Origin: Hofstenia miamia
Lineage: Eukaryota > Xenacoelomorpha > Acoela
Direction: 5' to 3'
Length of the DNA stretch: 64,000 bases
NCBI GenBank assembly: GCA_004352715.1
Contig: SCFE01000072.1
Coordinates: forward strand, 654,376-718,375
Every line of letters starts with the position of its first letter. The stretch's first letter is position 1. Shown here in pieces: positions 34,184 to 46,495 of the stretch. Below the pieces are notes generated by a model. The model saw nothing but the letters and a program-made list of their open reading frames with translations. It was not told where the DNA came from and ran no database searches. Made by a program: the position numbers and the translations under genes.

Positions 34184-35156
34184 TTTTACATTCAGTAATA
34201 ATTGAAATACGTTAGGGCTCTTAAAACCGACACAAATTATTATACAATATCTACATTCTTTAATGACAACTAATTATACTTCAAATGTGATGCCGCTTTA
34301 AGAACATTAGTTCAATTACAATATCAACATGCTTGTCTTATTCTTTGCTAATTGAATCATAAATATTATCAAAACTTTGTGATATATTCAAATTTCACTC
34401 TTCCGATTGTTCTACTGTTATATATGGAAGGATATATAGAGAAATTGTAAATCTAGTTTTGCAATTCACATACATATAGTGCAAAGCAAGATGTGAACAT
34501 GAAGTAAACGGTTCGCCCCGTTCCCAGGGCCTAAATTAAGGTGTACCGCTCTGCATCAGTATATTCCGGTGTAGCATATTTCTTGCCCCAAATGTGCCAG
34601 TTTGATTGACACAAATTCGAGGGCTATATAATTATATATATGTAGTATTTTGATAACATAAGGTATACAGATTTAAAGAAAAAGATGAGTTAGAGATTGC
34701 CAAGATTCTTTTAATAAAAACTATTGCTTGTGAAAACTTTAAAAAAAAATTTAAATAAATGTGCAAATTTAAAGTAAATATTTTGAAGTTGTTGCTTCTT
34801 ATGTAAAAAATGATCTAATTTTTTTGTAAATCTAATGAATGACATATTTCATATTCATTGCGACTTTTACCGATTAAATTACAAAAAAAATAAACTATAA
34901 TGATAATGAAAGCGGCTTAGTTTAAATACTATTATTGTAATTTTGTTCCTTTGTACGGGTTTGTAATTATTCGGTCCTACCTCTGTACAATTGCCAGTAA
35001 TCATTAGGGAAACGCAAAAATGAACCTATAAAATTTGTTTGTGGACCTAACATTGAACTTTATGACCCTAAAAATCTAAAAACTGTACCTGAAAACTGTA
35101 CTTTAAAGCAGTTAACTAGAACATAAATAGAATCAAATAATTGAAAAATTACTAGA
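34184..35156. other. Upstream flank of RFC1
   Basis: AT-rich; probably contains the 5' UTR and promoter of RFC1, but no specific element can be pointed to. Confidence 0.3.
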
Positions 35157-36424
35157 TAAAATAGTTAAAGTATGATACAAAGTAGTTCTCGATATTACTT
35201 GCGGCAAAATTTCGGTAGTATGCTAGCGTTTTATTCATTTTGGAGAAGCTTTTTTCTATATCAACACTGGAAAACTGAGCGTTTTGTAATAGGATATAGT
35301 TCACTGGGCTCAAATTTCTATTCCCGGAAATACTTTCTTCGAGATCTTTAGCGCTATTGATGCGGGATTCTACGTAGTTACACACACCAATTGTATCGAT
35401 TTCTTTTAATGAATTTTGCAATTCAATAACTTCTTCATATACAGTTTTCATTGTTACGGAATTTCCTTCGAACTTCTTTTGCTCTCTGCACCAAAATCCC
35501 ATTTTCTTCGAAAGGATTCACAACTTCTGCGATTTCATTGCATAGAACATTGCCCTCTTCTAAATATGAGGCCCATCGTTGTATTACAAGCTGTGGTAGG
35601 ATAGTAGTGCAAGCTCTGAAAATAAATTGTGACGTGGTCGGTTTTTTGTGGTAGCAGCCTTAAATCTGGAAATAACCTCATCCACTTCAAGGAAAGAAGC
35701 TCGAATGTAAACCGCACAATTGTGTATAAGATATGCAAAACAAGTGACATGTAGCAAATTTGGGTGCAGAATTCCTAAGGCTGTACCGCACTTTACCATA
35801 TATCTTGCGGCATCGGGCAAAAGCAATAAGAAATTTTCTCGATTGCACTCTAGAAATTTAGCAGCGTCATCTATGAGTTGAGCAACTCTCTGGTGGTAAA
35901 CGTCGTCCAACTGTTTGCAAGAAATGAGGTAGGAAGCTGCCGGATTTTCTCGATCTCCGACAAGAATATTAACAAATTTTAGTTGTCTGTGAAACAACTC
36001 ATCTGCAATCAGGAAGATTTTCTTGTCTGCAAGTCTGCTTCACATTTTCTAGCTTCTTCGTGGATGTATTTTGTGCAATTCTCCTTGCTGTTGAAATCGA
36101 AGAAATGTCTTTCCCACATGCAGCAAAAAGATTTTTCTTTGAGGATGCTTTATCTTGCCAAGAGATGTTCATATATAAGAAACTAGATACAAGACGTTCT
36201 GCAAAATTATCATTCCTGAATGTTTGTATAAATGATTGAGTTGGCCTGATTTTGCAGTTAACAGCTTTTTTTGATGTGTTGCGGTGGCTTTCAAGGTAGT
36301 ATGCTTTCTCACATGTGACAGTTTTTTTAGAATACAAGCATACAGTTAAGATCCTGGTGTAACTTTAAATTCTTAAAGCAATGAGCTTTCTCACCAGCAA
36401 TAGCTTTTAACTTAGGCATTTTAA
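35157..36424 (-). mobile_element. hAT transposon relic
   Basis: Minus strand. N-terminus MPKLKAIAGEKAHC at 36424, then decayed pieces to the hAT core LLPDAARYMVKCGTALGIL, HPNLLHVTCFAYLIHN and VDEVISRFKA (35840-35640). The WASYLEEG-type segment is out of frame near 35570. C-terminal dimerisation region SVDIEKSFSKMNKTLAYYRN (about 35250-35190). Many frameshifts and stops. Typical hAT order, TIRs not located. Confidence 0.8.
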
Positions 36425-37002
36425 AACACCGCGTCACAAATAAACAACAGTTAAACAGCACGCTGATTCACTTTAATTGGCCGCGTAATATATAAGCTAA
36501 GCATTCTAGTCAGTGTTTGCAACATCATAAAGAAATGTGTTTGCTCATTGGCTACTGAAAGCCTTATCCAGCCCGCAATTCCGAGTACACTACAGCAATT
36601 CTCAGTAATAAATTATTTTCTGGATCTAAAGACCAAATTTTCGCAAAAATTGACCCATTCGAAAATAATATACTAGACAATAATATACAGAGCGAACCAT
36701 ATTTTAATTATAATAATAAATTGTGCTTAACAACATCATATGCGATATAATGACATCACCAGGCAGCTAAGGCATTTTGTTTCAACAATAATGTTGAAAT
36801 ATTCATTCCAAAGCAAGGGCAGTTTAAATATTTTTCTATCACTAGCAGACACCCAAAAAGTATAATATAAGTATCATTTAGGCATGAAACTTCAATAAAA
36901 CCATGAAACTTCCATAAAACGTTATTTTGTAATATTAATGTATGAAGTATCTTGTATAGGAAGAGTTTTCAAAAATTACAATAAAGCCTATTTAAATCAA
37001 TA

Positions 37003-37029
37003 TATATATATATTATATATATATATATA
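37003..37029. repeat. (TA)n at the left border of the maT-like element
   Basis: TA repeats abut the transposon end, consistent with insertion into a TA microsatellite. Confidence 0.9.
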
Positions 37030-38307
37030 CAGTGTGTTTGCAAATTTTACAAAATTGGTCATCATTTATTGAATTGCATTACAACATTTGACAAAACCAT
37101 ATAATCCAAAATGATTTTAATGACAAATATATAACACACATAGAGACATTATTATTCAATGTGTCCTCCATTACTATCAATTACTGCTTCAATACGGCGT
37201 CGGAAAGATTTGCATGCATCAATGAGGAAAATGTCTGACATATTGGTCCACTCATTCTTAATGGCAGTCTTCAGAGACTCTAAGTTGGGATGAGGAGTCT
37301 TGTTAGTCGCCTTTTCCAAGACGCCCCACACAGCGAAATCTAACGGGTTCAAGTCGGGGCTGGAGGGCGGCCAAAAGTCAGCACCCCAGAAGTCAGCGAA
37401 ATTGTTTTTGCAGAACTTCTGCACCTTCTTTGCTGTGTGGCATGGTGCACCATCCTGGGTCCATACATAGTTTCCCGCTGGATAGTGGGTCTTCAGCCAT
37501 GGCAATACATGGTACCTCAGCACTTTGTAGTATGCATCAGCCCCCACACTTTCTCCAGGTTGAAAAAATTAGGGGGGCATCTTCGTGCCGTCAGAGGCTA
37601 CGACACCCAGGACCATGATCTGAGCTTGATTCTTTGTGTGGAATGTGCCCACAACTTCTTCTATTGACATTGCTAGGAACCGGTCATTTCGCCTGTTGAC
37701 AACAGCATCTACGGTGAAGATTTTTTCATCAGAAAATACTTTGACAGTGCCACCTCGAGTCCTGAGATATTTCATGACTTTTTTGCACCTTACCAGTCTC
37801 TTTGACCTCAAAGACTCAGACAGTAGGTGCCTTTGGGTCCTAACAAATGAGTTGTAACCCAGATCCTTTTGTGCAGCCAATTGAACTGTGCTGGGCTGCA
37901 CATTCATCTCTGTCGCCTTTTTCTCAAAGACTTCGTAGTCTCCTCTGCAATCTTGGTCTGAAGAGCATCCAAAAAGTTTGAAGTCCTCTTTTTGTTTTTT
38001 CCTCCACTGCCAGACTTCCTAATGGTTCCTTTTCCACTAGCCACGGTGTTTCTTGCGTTGTACATCGTCTTTAAAGAGACGCCAACTACAGCACAGATCT
38101 CTTTTGGAGCAACTTTGGCACGCAGGAGGTCTGCCACCATTTCCCGTCTTCTCTGCTGTGGAGTCATTTTAGCTTTGATTGAAATGAAACTGTCAAATTT
38201 TATAGCCAACAGAATAAGATTTTAGAAAATATAACTTTGACAATAATGCATTAATCCATTGCTAGTTTGTTTCTGTCATGAAAGTAGTTGTAAAATTCGC
38301 TCAAACA

Positions 38308-38310
<3 letters not shown>
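37030..38310 (-). mobile_element. DD37D (maT-like) mariner-family transposon
   Basis: 1,281 bp inserted in a TA microsatellite. The ends pair imperfectly: CAGTGTGTTTGCAAATTTTAC on the left against the reverse complement TGGTGTTTGAGCGAATTTTAC on the right. It contains one broken transposase gene on the minus strand. Confidence 0.85.
37152..38167 (-). pseudogene. DD37D transposase, broken by one frameshift and one stop
   Basis: Starts MTPQQRRREMVADLLRAK at 38167. Helix-turn-helix (APKEICAVVGVSLKTMYNAR) and basic linker GSGGKNKKR. A frameshift near 37910 moves the frame to MNVQPSTVQLAAQ. First catalytic Asp in VFSDEKIFTVD. An in-frame TAA after KMPP (near 37570). Second Asp in VWTQDGAPCHT and third in SPDLNPLDFAVWG, with 37 residues between them. 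This spacing with a final Asp places it with maT/DD37D elements. About 340 codons, near full length, so inactivation is recent. Confidence 0.88.

Positions 38311-38338
<28 letters not shown>
38311..38338. repeat. (TA)n at the right border of the maT-like element
   Basis: Continuation of the TA microsatellite that received the element. Confidence 0.9.
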
Positions 38339-38339
<1 letters not shown>

Positions 38340-38439
38340 CAGATTTGTTTCATATGCATAAATAATTGATACACTTTAATTGCAGCATTAGCATTGTTAA
38401 ATACAATTAGTGAACGTATCGAAAACTGTTCTGCTATAT

Positions 38440-38791
38440 NNNNNNNNNNNNNNNNNNNNNNNNNNNNNNNNNNNNNNNNNNNNNNNNNNNNNNNNNNNNN
38501 NNNNNNNNNNNNNNNNNNNNNNNNNNNNNNNNNNNNNNNNNNNNNNNNNNNNNNNNNNNNNNNNNNNNNNNNNNNNNNNNNNNNNNNNNNNNNNNNNNNN
38601 NNNNNNNNNNNNNNNNNNNNNNNNNNNNNNNNNNNNNNNNNNNNNNNNNNNNNNNNNNNNNNNNNNNNNNNNNNNNNNNNNNNNNNNNNNNNNNNNNNNN
38701 NNNNNNNNNNNNNNNNNNNNNNNNNNNNNNNNNNNNNNNNNNNNNNNNNNNNNNNNNNNNNNNNNNNNNNNNNNNNNNNNNNNNNNNNNNN
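38440..38791. other. Assembly gap, 352 N
   Basis: Run of N. Open frames across it are artefacts. Confidence 0.99.
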
Positions 38792-39090
38792 TATAAATTA
38801 TAATTTAAGTTTGTTTAAAAATGTTTGAGAACGTGTTGCATAAACTTAGCGCACTCAAGCGTGTGTAAATGTGAATGTTTGTTTGATTGTAGTTGTGATA
38901 TCTTAATTTTTTTATTTGTTGTTTTATAGAAATATATCAATATTTTTTAAGAAAAAATTTCTTTGGAGAGTAAAGTGATTATTATTTCAGAAATAGTTAG
39001 ATTAATATTTCAATCTTCATATATTGCCAGTGGTTTACAGATTTCCTTAAGGTGCAACAAAAAAGAAAGCAATGATTTTTACATTCCGAA

Positions 39091-39650
39091 AATTTAAAAT
39101 GAATTTCTGTTGTAGGGATCGGATTTTTCCTTTCAAGACAATTTACGACACTTTAAAGAAAATCATTGGTTGGATTATTTTTAATTGTAAGCAAGTTTAA
39201 TAAAGTAAGACATATGAACTTTAAAGTTTTAGTTAAATTCTCTTCATGGCGCATTAATTTAAATGGGCCAGGTCATACCTATCTCTGCAGTGACTCGAAA
39301 TATAGGATAAGCCACTAGGATAATTATATTTACATATTCAAAACTAAAATTATAAACTTAGTATATAATTTAAAATGAATTGCTGTTGTATGGATCGGTT
39401 TTTTTTCAAGACAATTTACGCTACTTTAAAGAAAATCATTTTTCCCGTACATTAAATTGTAAGCAAGTCTAATCAAGTAAAGCATATGAACTTTAAAGTT
39501 TTAGTTAAATTCGCTTCATGGGGCATTAGTTTAAATGGGCCAGTCCATACCTATCCCTGCAGTGATATGACTCGAAATTAAAGTTAGAACTACTAGAGAA
39601 TGACAAATTATCTTTACATATTCAAAACTAAAATTATAAGCTAAGCATAT
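39091..39650. repeat. Tandem duplication, two ~280-bp units
   Basis: Unit 1 is 39091-39366 and unit 2 is 39367-39650. Shared blocks in order: AATTTAAAATGAATT, CAAGACAATTTACG, CATATGAACTTTAAAGTTTT, TTTAAATGGGCCAG, TTTACATATTCAAAACTAAA. A third start (AATTTAAAGT, 39651) precedes the 1000-N gap, so a longer array may have been lost in assembly. Confidence 0.85.
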
Positions 39651-39727
39651 AATTTAAAGTAACATAATCGTGGAGCATTCTTTTAACTGTCTGTAAGAAT
39701 AATGACTATAAATTGCACGAACAAACG

Positions 39728-40727
39728 NNNNNNNNNNNNNNNNNNNNNNNNNNNNNNNNNNNNNNNNNNNNNNNNNNNNNNNNNNNNNNNNNNNNNNNNN
39801 NNNNNNNNNNNNNNNNNNNNNNNNNNNNNNNNNNNNNNNNNNNNNNNNNNNNNNNNNNNNNNNNNNNNNNNNNNNNNNNNNNNNNNNNNNNNNNNNNNNN
39901 NNNNNNNNNNNNNNNNNNNNNNNNNNNNNNNNNNNNNNNNNNNNNNNNNNNNNNNNNNNNNNNNNNNNNNNNNNNNNNNNNNNNNNNNNNNNNNNNNNNN
40001 NNNNNNNNNNNNNNNNNNNNNNNNNNNNNNNNNNNNNNNNNNNNNNNNNNNNNNNNNNNNNNNNNNNNNNNNNNNNNNNNNNNNNNNNNNNNNNNNNNNN
40101 NNNNNNNNNNNNNNNNNNNNNNNNNNNNNNNNNNNNNNNNNNNNNNNNNNNNNNNNNNNNNNNNNNNNNNNNNNNNNNNNNNNNNNNNNNNNNNNNNNNN
40201 NNNNNNNNNNNNNNNNNNNNNNNNNNNNNNNNNNNNNNNNNNNNNNNNNNNNNNNNNNNNNNNNNNNNNNNNNNNNNNNNNNNNNNNNNNNNNNNNNNNN
40301 NNNNNNNNNNNNNNNNNNNNNNNNNNNNNNNNNNNNNNNNNNNNNNNNNNNNNNNNNNNNNNNNNNNNNNNNNNNNNNNNNNNNNNNNNNNNNNNNNNNN
40401 NNNNNNNNNNNNNNNNNNNNNNNNNNNNNNNNNNNNNNNNNNNNNNNNNNNNNNNNNNNNNNNNNNNNNNNNNNNNNNNNNNNNNNNNNNNNNNNNNNNN
40501 NNNNNNNNNNNNNNNNNNNNNNNNNNNNNNNNNNNNNNNNNNNNNNNNNNNNNNNNNNNNNNNNNNNNNNNNNNNNNNNNNNNNNNNNNNNNNNNNNNNN
40601 NNNNNNNNNNNNNNNNNNNNNNNNNNNNNNNNNNNNNNNNNNNNNNNNNNNNNNNNNNNNNNNNNNNNNNNNNNNNNNNNNNNNNNNNNNNNNNNNNNNN
40701 NNNNNNNNNNNNNNNNNNNNNNNNNNN
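39728..40727. other. Assembly gap, exactly 1000 N
   Basis: The round length suggests a gap of unknown true size. Open frames across it are artefacts. Confidence 0.99.
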
Positions 40728-40864
40728 GTATTAGGTATAAGGATGAGTACGGTTAGGAAGCGCGGTTTGCATGTAGCTATAATAATTGCATTTTCTCTAG
40801 TCTAATATGAGCTGAGACATTAGGTATTGGAAATGGTTCATCGCTTCGGCCAGAGGCCTGATTC

Positions 40865-41140
40865 TGTAAGAAGAAGTTTGGAATTAACTTATTCTCTGAA
40901 TACTGATTAACCTTGGAATGAAAATGCTCTTGTTATCTCATTAGATAGATTACACAATAACTAGTAGTTCCCTCGGTTATGTTTAATATATCTAAAGATG
41001 GAATGCTTGCTGAGTGTTGCACGTGCTTCTACCACAAGACAAGCATTCTACAATAATTCCTTAAACTAAATAGCACTGAATTAATTTGAGAGTGCCTAAA
41101 ATTAAAATAAAATAAAAGAGAGGCCCTGAGTGACTCTACA
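40865..41140 (-). repeat. 3' LTR of the gypsy element
   Basis: 276 bp starting TGTAGAGTCACTCAGGG and ending TTCTTCTTACA (minus strand), i.e. TGTA...TACA termini, directly after the G-rich polypurine tract. No second copy was found in the window. Confidence 0.7.
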
Positions 41141-41157
41141 TGCCCCCCATTGCATGG

Positions 41158-43820
41158 TTAAGGCTGTGATAACAGTTGGACTGTAGGACCACACAACAAC
41201 TTTAGGGCTTCTTTGATCATTTCTTTGGCCAATATATCATCCCAGGATGAAACTTCTGGATAGCAGGGCTGCCTGGTGACCTGCATTAATGCCTCCCATT
41301 GAGTGAGGGTTTCATTGCATAATCTGAAATATTTGAGCTCTGGTAGCCTAGAACTAATGTGACTATTGCATTGCAATATGTTCAATCTCCTGGTGAAGGT
41401 GTTGTAAAAATGTTCATACAGCCAGAGGACCTTGAGGGCAATAAGATGTGTCATTAGGGCAGTTGAGATGTAATTGATGCAATCAGGGAGATGGGCAGAA
41501 ACCTTCTTCCTTCCACAGTGGACTCTTCAGCAGCTTCATCAGGCAAGGTGGTGGAATACAGAGGAGATTGTTTTTCTTGATGTTGTCTTCCAATTGGGTG
41601 AAACTTGACTTGCTCCAGAGGGAGGCTGTTCTAATAGTGACAGGATAGTTGATTTTGGCTTCTCAAATGGATTCCCAAAAAGTGCTGTGGAGTCCATGGC
41701 TCTGTAAATTTTCAATCTGACAGGTAGTCAGGCGTAGGCGGGTTGTGGTGCACTCTACCTCCAGGGCAAGTTGTTGCCCTGGCAATAGTAGAAGTTCTAG
41801 CTCTTCTTTGGTTAGCATCTCAGTGAGGCACCACTTCATGAGGCCTAGAATATCATTGTTGCTGTTTGGCTTGACAATTAGATCAACTATCACTGGTTTC
41901 TCTGTGAATTCTTCCAGGTGGTGCTTGATTGTTAAGATCCATTCATTATCAGTAAGAGACCAGGAAGGCATGAGCTTGGGTGAGACTGCTACCCTGGAAA
42001 ACTTTTCTAGGTTAACAGCTTCAATGAGAGCTTTTGTTGCTGGTGATACCTTGATAGCTGAGAAGGATAAGAGCTCTTCCTCATGGTAAAATTGTTCAGG
42101 GGTTCTCATGGTCTGCCCTAAAACAGTGATTGGGATGACCTTGCCATTCTTGGTAGCTTGTTGCTGGGTTTGTGTAAGTTTGCTGTACCCACACTCAGGA
42201 TAATTGAGCTGCTCCAGGTTGAATAAGATTTCCATGTGTTTCAGAATGTTGTAGTGACAGACCAATTCAATGAACTGTTTGGTGGAGCCATATTCACCAC
42301 ACATGAGTTGATTTGTACACAGAGGTGTGTACTCAGCATTAAGAGAAGGAAACTTGGTCTCAGCAGTGGCTTCCCACATGTACTACTTGAGGGTATCTGA
42401 GAAGATATTTAAGTTTGAAAACGCGACTCCTAATCAGTTGACAATCATCTGAGGTGTGAGGTGACTGAGGGGTCCACTGGATCTAATGAGATGAGCTTAG
42501 AATTTCTTGAAATATTCCATTGCTTTCTTATTCTTCCCAGGTGAGGCAGGCAATGAGCAAGAGTGGAACAACCAGTTCTTAACTTTCGAGGCAGCAGGAC
42601 CAATGGCAAGTTCATGAGAACACTGTTTCATGAGTTTCTCTCTGGTAGGTTTATCCATAGGTAGCTGGAGGTGAGGATCAACTGTAAGAAAAGTGGCAAG
42701 AACCCACATGGCTCCATGGGATTGGATTGCCAAAGCAAATTTTTCTGAGAACATCTTTTCCAAGAAGTTTTGGTGATCTTGCATGTCATGGAACAGACAT
42801 AATTTGGTGAGTGTTCTCTTGACTGATTGATGATATTGTGACATGGGGCTCTGGATGTTGATGGTAGGCCATTGTCTCTCTGGGCTGTGATCAGCCTTCA
42901 GATTTGTCCATACCTCATCAATTTCTTACAGGGTAGTAGTGCTCTGTGAAAATGCAAAACTGACATTAAGATCAGAGACATCAGACCAGAGGCCAGGCAA
43001 GCTGATATTGATCAACTTGAGTGATTAAGCCTGGATGCACATATTGATTTTCAGACAAGTATCAACTGTGAGACAGTGTGTGGGAATTTTCTTACATAAG
43101 AGCAGGTCTGTGTTGATGATTTTAGTAGCTGAGATTATGTGGGTATTATACATACTTGTAGGCTGGTAGGAGCTGCTATACAAAACAGTGAAGTGCAAAC
43201 TTTCAACTTTGTCTAGGATGGTATCCTGGTACTCTTCTTCTAAGAACATTACTAAGCATATCTTCTCCACCTTGGCAAGTTGATAGGCTATTTCAATCTT
43301 TTCCATGATTTGGGGGTGGTGCACCTCATTGACATGAAAAAAGTAGATGACTAGCAGGTTGTCAAAATCAATGTTGATGCATTTGAATTTCTTTATCTTT
43401 TCTTTACTGTTTAGAAACTGGCACAGGTGAGACAGGTTGAAGTCCTCATTGAACATAGTGTGAACAGTACTTCACCAGTAAGGTCATGCCATGCCAGCTA
43501 ACATCTTAGAATCATAACAAATAATGGCATTGATCTGTTTGCCAATCCAATGCATCTATGACAAAGGGGATCAAGTTGACTGAACAGGTTAGATCCTTAG
43601 TGTTAAGCATCCATCACAATCTATTCTTCATTTCTTCTGATATATTATCTCTGACTAAATGGACCACTTTCTGAGTAGCAATAAAGTACAGATGTAAGAT
43701 CTCATTGCCAACCTTAGATGTTTTAGCTTTATGTTTGTTGGCTTTGTGCAACCTAACACTAGCTGAGTTGTGGGAGGAAGGACCAGGGCTAGGAGGGGGT
43801 TTCAAGTCAACACAAGGCAA
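41158..43820 (-). pseudogene. Extra coding block downstream of integrase, family unknown
   Basis: Between integrase and the LTR the minus strand holds a series of long protein-like frames: 43820-43614, 43456-43025, 42844-42497, 42379-41663 (238 codons, the longest) and 41454-41158. They probably descend from one or two ORFs broken by stops. Seen pieces: PSLNAEYTPLCTNQLMCGEY, VIPITVLGQTMRTPEQFYHE, SPKLMPSWSLTDNEWILTIK, LHLYFIATQKVVHLVRDN. No signal peptide, membrane anchor or fusion-peptide-like stretch stands out, so an ordinary env is not obvious, although the position is that of env. I recognise no domain. Confidence 0.55.
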
Positions 43821-44484
43821 GGTTATGTTAGAAAACTAGGCAAAATGCACTCTATGCTCCTCAGATTCATGCACAGAGAGTTGTCTCTGAGTGTAGTTGC
43901 AGGAAATCCACTCCTGAGGAGAGAGTTGTCTCCCCTCATAGTCATGGCTGCTATGGGTGTCTTCTGCCAGGTGCTCTCACTTTTGTGAAGTGCCTTCATC
44001 TAATCATCTCAGCATTGTTGATTGCTTCATTTCACCTTGCAGATTGATTCATCATCATACTCAGTGTCTTTTTGGGGGTTGGTTTTCTGTTTGTTTCATA
44101 GTTGCTAAACAAAGATATAAGATTGAGGTCCCATTCCTGGGTATTTAAATGGTCTAAATATCTCTGATCCCTAGCTTTTAGTTTAGGCAAAATATGAGTA
44201 GCTATAGTGTTGCTACTACTACTGATGTTACTATCATACTTGACCTGTGTAAGGTCATCTTCCTCACATTCAGTGAGGTTATCATAATACTCTATCTCAT
44301 TAACACCATCATCAATGAGAGAAAACTCATTATTATTGTCAATGACTGAATTTTGTATATCTTTAATTGTTCATATAAGTTGCTGAAAGTGGGCAACTTT
44401 ACCATTATCTAACACCTTGACTATTTTAAAAGGTCCTTGCCAATTAGTGGCAAGTTTTCACACTTGGTTAGCATCAGTAACCTG

Positions 44485-46495
44485 TCAGGGAAAGTAAGTG
44501 AATACAGAATCTCCATTTTTATGAGGTTCACCATACAGCTTTTTATCAAAATTTCTTTTCTGGCAAATAACAGACTGATTGGTATTCCAGCAGATAGAGA
44601 GGTGCACTTCCTGGAATTCCTGTAGCATCTGGTTCACAAAGTTCTCCAAGGTTGGCTCATTGTAGTCCAGGAACATGATCAACAAAGGAAGGAGTGCTTG
44701 CTTCATGGCCAAACATGGCTTTGAAAGGGCTCACTTTGGTGGTGGAGTGAACAGCTGTATTGTAAAAAAATTTCACTGCCTTGATGACATGTCTCCAACT
44801 TCAACTGGCAGCACAGGCTAAAGCAACTCTGATCAGTTTAATGATGGTACAGTTCAGTTGCTCAATGACGCCATTGGACTGTGGGTGGTAAGCAGTGGTG
44901 AAATCATGTATGATTTCAAGTTCTTTCATGAGGGTGGACATTAAAGAGTTCTCAAACTGAGGAATGTGGTCAGAGACCAAATGCTCCATAGGCCCAAGCT
45001 TAAAGATCCAGTCTTTCACAATTCTTTTGCCAATCACTTTGGCAGTGGTATTGTCAAGGGGGATGAGTTGTGCATACTTAGTGAAGTGGTCTATCAAGAC
45101 CAACAGATATTGAATGTGGACCACTTTGTTAGTTCTTTTTGGTGACCCAACTATGGAGCTCAGCTCTCTGCTCTGGAAAGTGTCTGGCTCCTTGAAGCAG
45201 GCATGCTTCACACTTATCAATCACATCTTTTACCATAGCTCTAATACTGATGGTAATGTAATGAGTACTAAATGTTCTTTCCATCTGGATAATCCTGAGA
45301 TGTCCATGTTCATGGATGTTCCAGACCAGATCTCACTTAAAATAGTCTGGGATTGCCAGACAGTTGTTCCAACTATGCATGTAGAGGAGTCCAGCTTTGG
45401 TGGGCTTCCAATGATAATGTTGAAAGTATCTCTTAGCAACGTCACTGATAGTGTGGTTGGGGTGCTTGATCTTAAAGAAAACTTCAGATAAGACTTTGCC
45501 ATGTAATTGATGGGTGGCAATTTCCTTTTCTGAAATCTCCTCCTTCACCATAATGGGGAGGATCACTTTCCCATTTTGATCTGTGTTGATATCAGGGAGG
45601 AGCTCATACTCACAAGCTGGGATGAATCCAAATGGAGTTTTTTCACCTGGTGGCTTTCACAGGTCTCTCTCATAACTTGGCAGAGTGATTGTAAAAGAGA
45701 AGTTGTTAAGGTATTCCAACCTTTGGGCAACAATGTTTGACTTGTTGCCAGAGAATTTCTTAAGCTATGCTAGTGTGGAGTTGTCAGTATGAACAATGAA
45801 TTGGTGACCTAAGATGAAGAATCAGAACTTCTTCACTCTCAACAAGCACTAGCATCTCAAACTTTGTTGCTCTGTAATTCAGTTCAGCATTGCAGAGCTT
45901 CCAACTGAAATAATGTACTGGGCATTCCTGGCTGTTGATCACTTGGCTGAGCACACCACTGATGGTGACTGAACTTGCGTCACAATTGACAATAAATTCT
46001 TTCATGTAGTCTGGTGTGTTCAGACTGGGGATCTGTCTGAGCTCTTGCTTCACAGCATCCAGGTCCAACAAAATTCAGTGTTTTTTCATAGTAGATTAGA
46101 GATATGCTTGGTTTGGTTGGCTAGTTCAGAGATGAAGGAGCCATAATAGTTAAAAAAGCCCATCAGGTGTTGGACATCCTTGCATGAGCACAGAGTCTCA
46201 ATTCAATTGAGATGGTCTTTCACATCATTCTTAATCAATGTTCTCCCAGGTTCAATTACCCTGCCTAAGAAGGTAACTTGTGGCAAAATGAGTGAACATT
46301 TATGTCCATTTACCCAGAGTCTAGAGTTGTACAGGATCTTTAGAGTGTGACCCAGTTTATCTAAGTGATCAGAGAATGTGTGTCCAGCAATGAGAATATT
46401 GTCCATGTATGCAGTGATTCCAGGTTTGAGGCTATTGTCTTATGCAAGTTTTCTAAAAGGTTATCTGTATCAGGCTGGCCATGTCTGGCCACTCT
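44485..46495 (-). pseudogene. Gypsy pol remnant: RT, RNase H, integrase
   Basis: The RT palm starts near 46495 (LKPGITAYMDNILIAGHTF, with YMDN at the YxDD site), followed by FLGRVIEPG. RNase H segment at 46071-45784 (NCDASSVTISGVLS, YFSWKLCNAELNYRATKFE). Integrase: degenerate zinc region (45566-45333), then core with VLIDHFTKYAQLIPLD, LVSDHIPQFENS and YHPQSNGVIEQLN, giving the D, D, E residues (45120-44830). The tail reads LATNWQGPFKIVKVLDNG. Broken by several stops. Confidence 0.88.

Larger units (their letters stand above)
40865..46495 (-). mobile_element. Ty3/gypsy LTR retrotransposon, 5'-truncated
   Basis: Minus strand: truncated reverse transcriptase, RNase H, integrase, an extra ~2.7-kb coding block, a purine tract (GGGGGG at 41143-41148), then the 3' LTR. 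Pol order RT-RH-IN is that of Ty3/gypsy. Gag, protease, the first half of RT and the 5' LTR are missing; the recognisable copy stops near 46495. Stops and frameshifts throughout. Confidence 0.85.

Noticed and set aside
38394-40805. Long plus-strand frames over N runs
   Set aside because: They consist of N and carry no information.
41745-42089. Plus-strand 114-codon Ser-rich frame
   Set aside because: Antisense of the minus-strand gypsy coding block, which has better continuity and sits after integrase on that strand.
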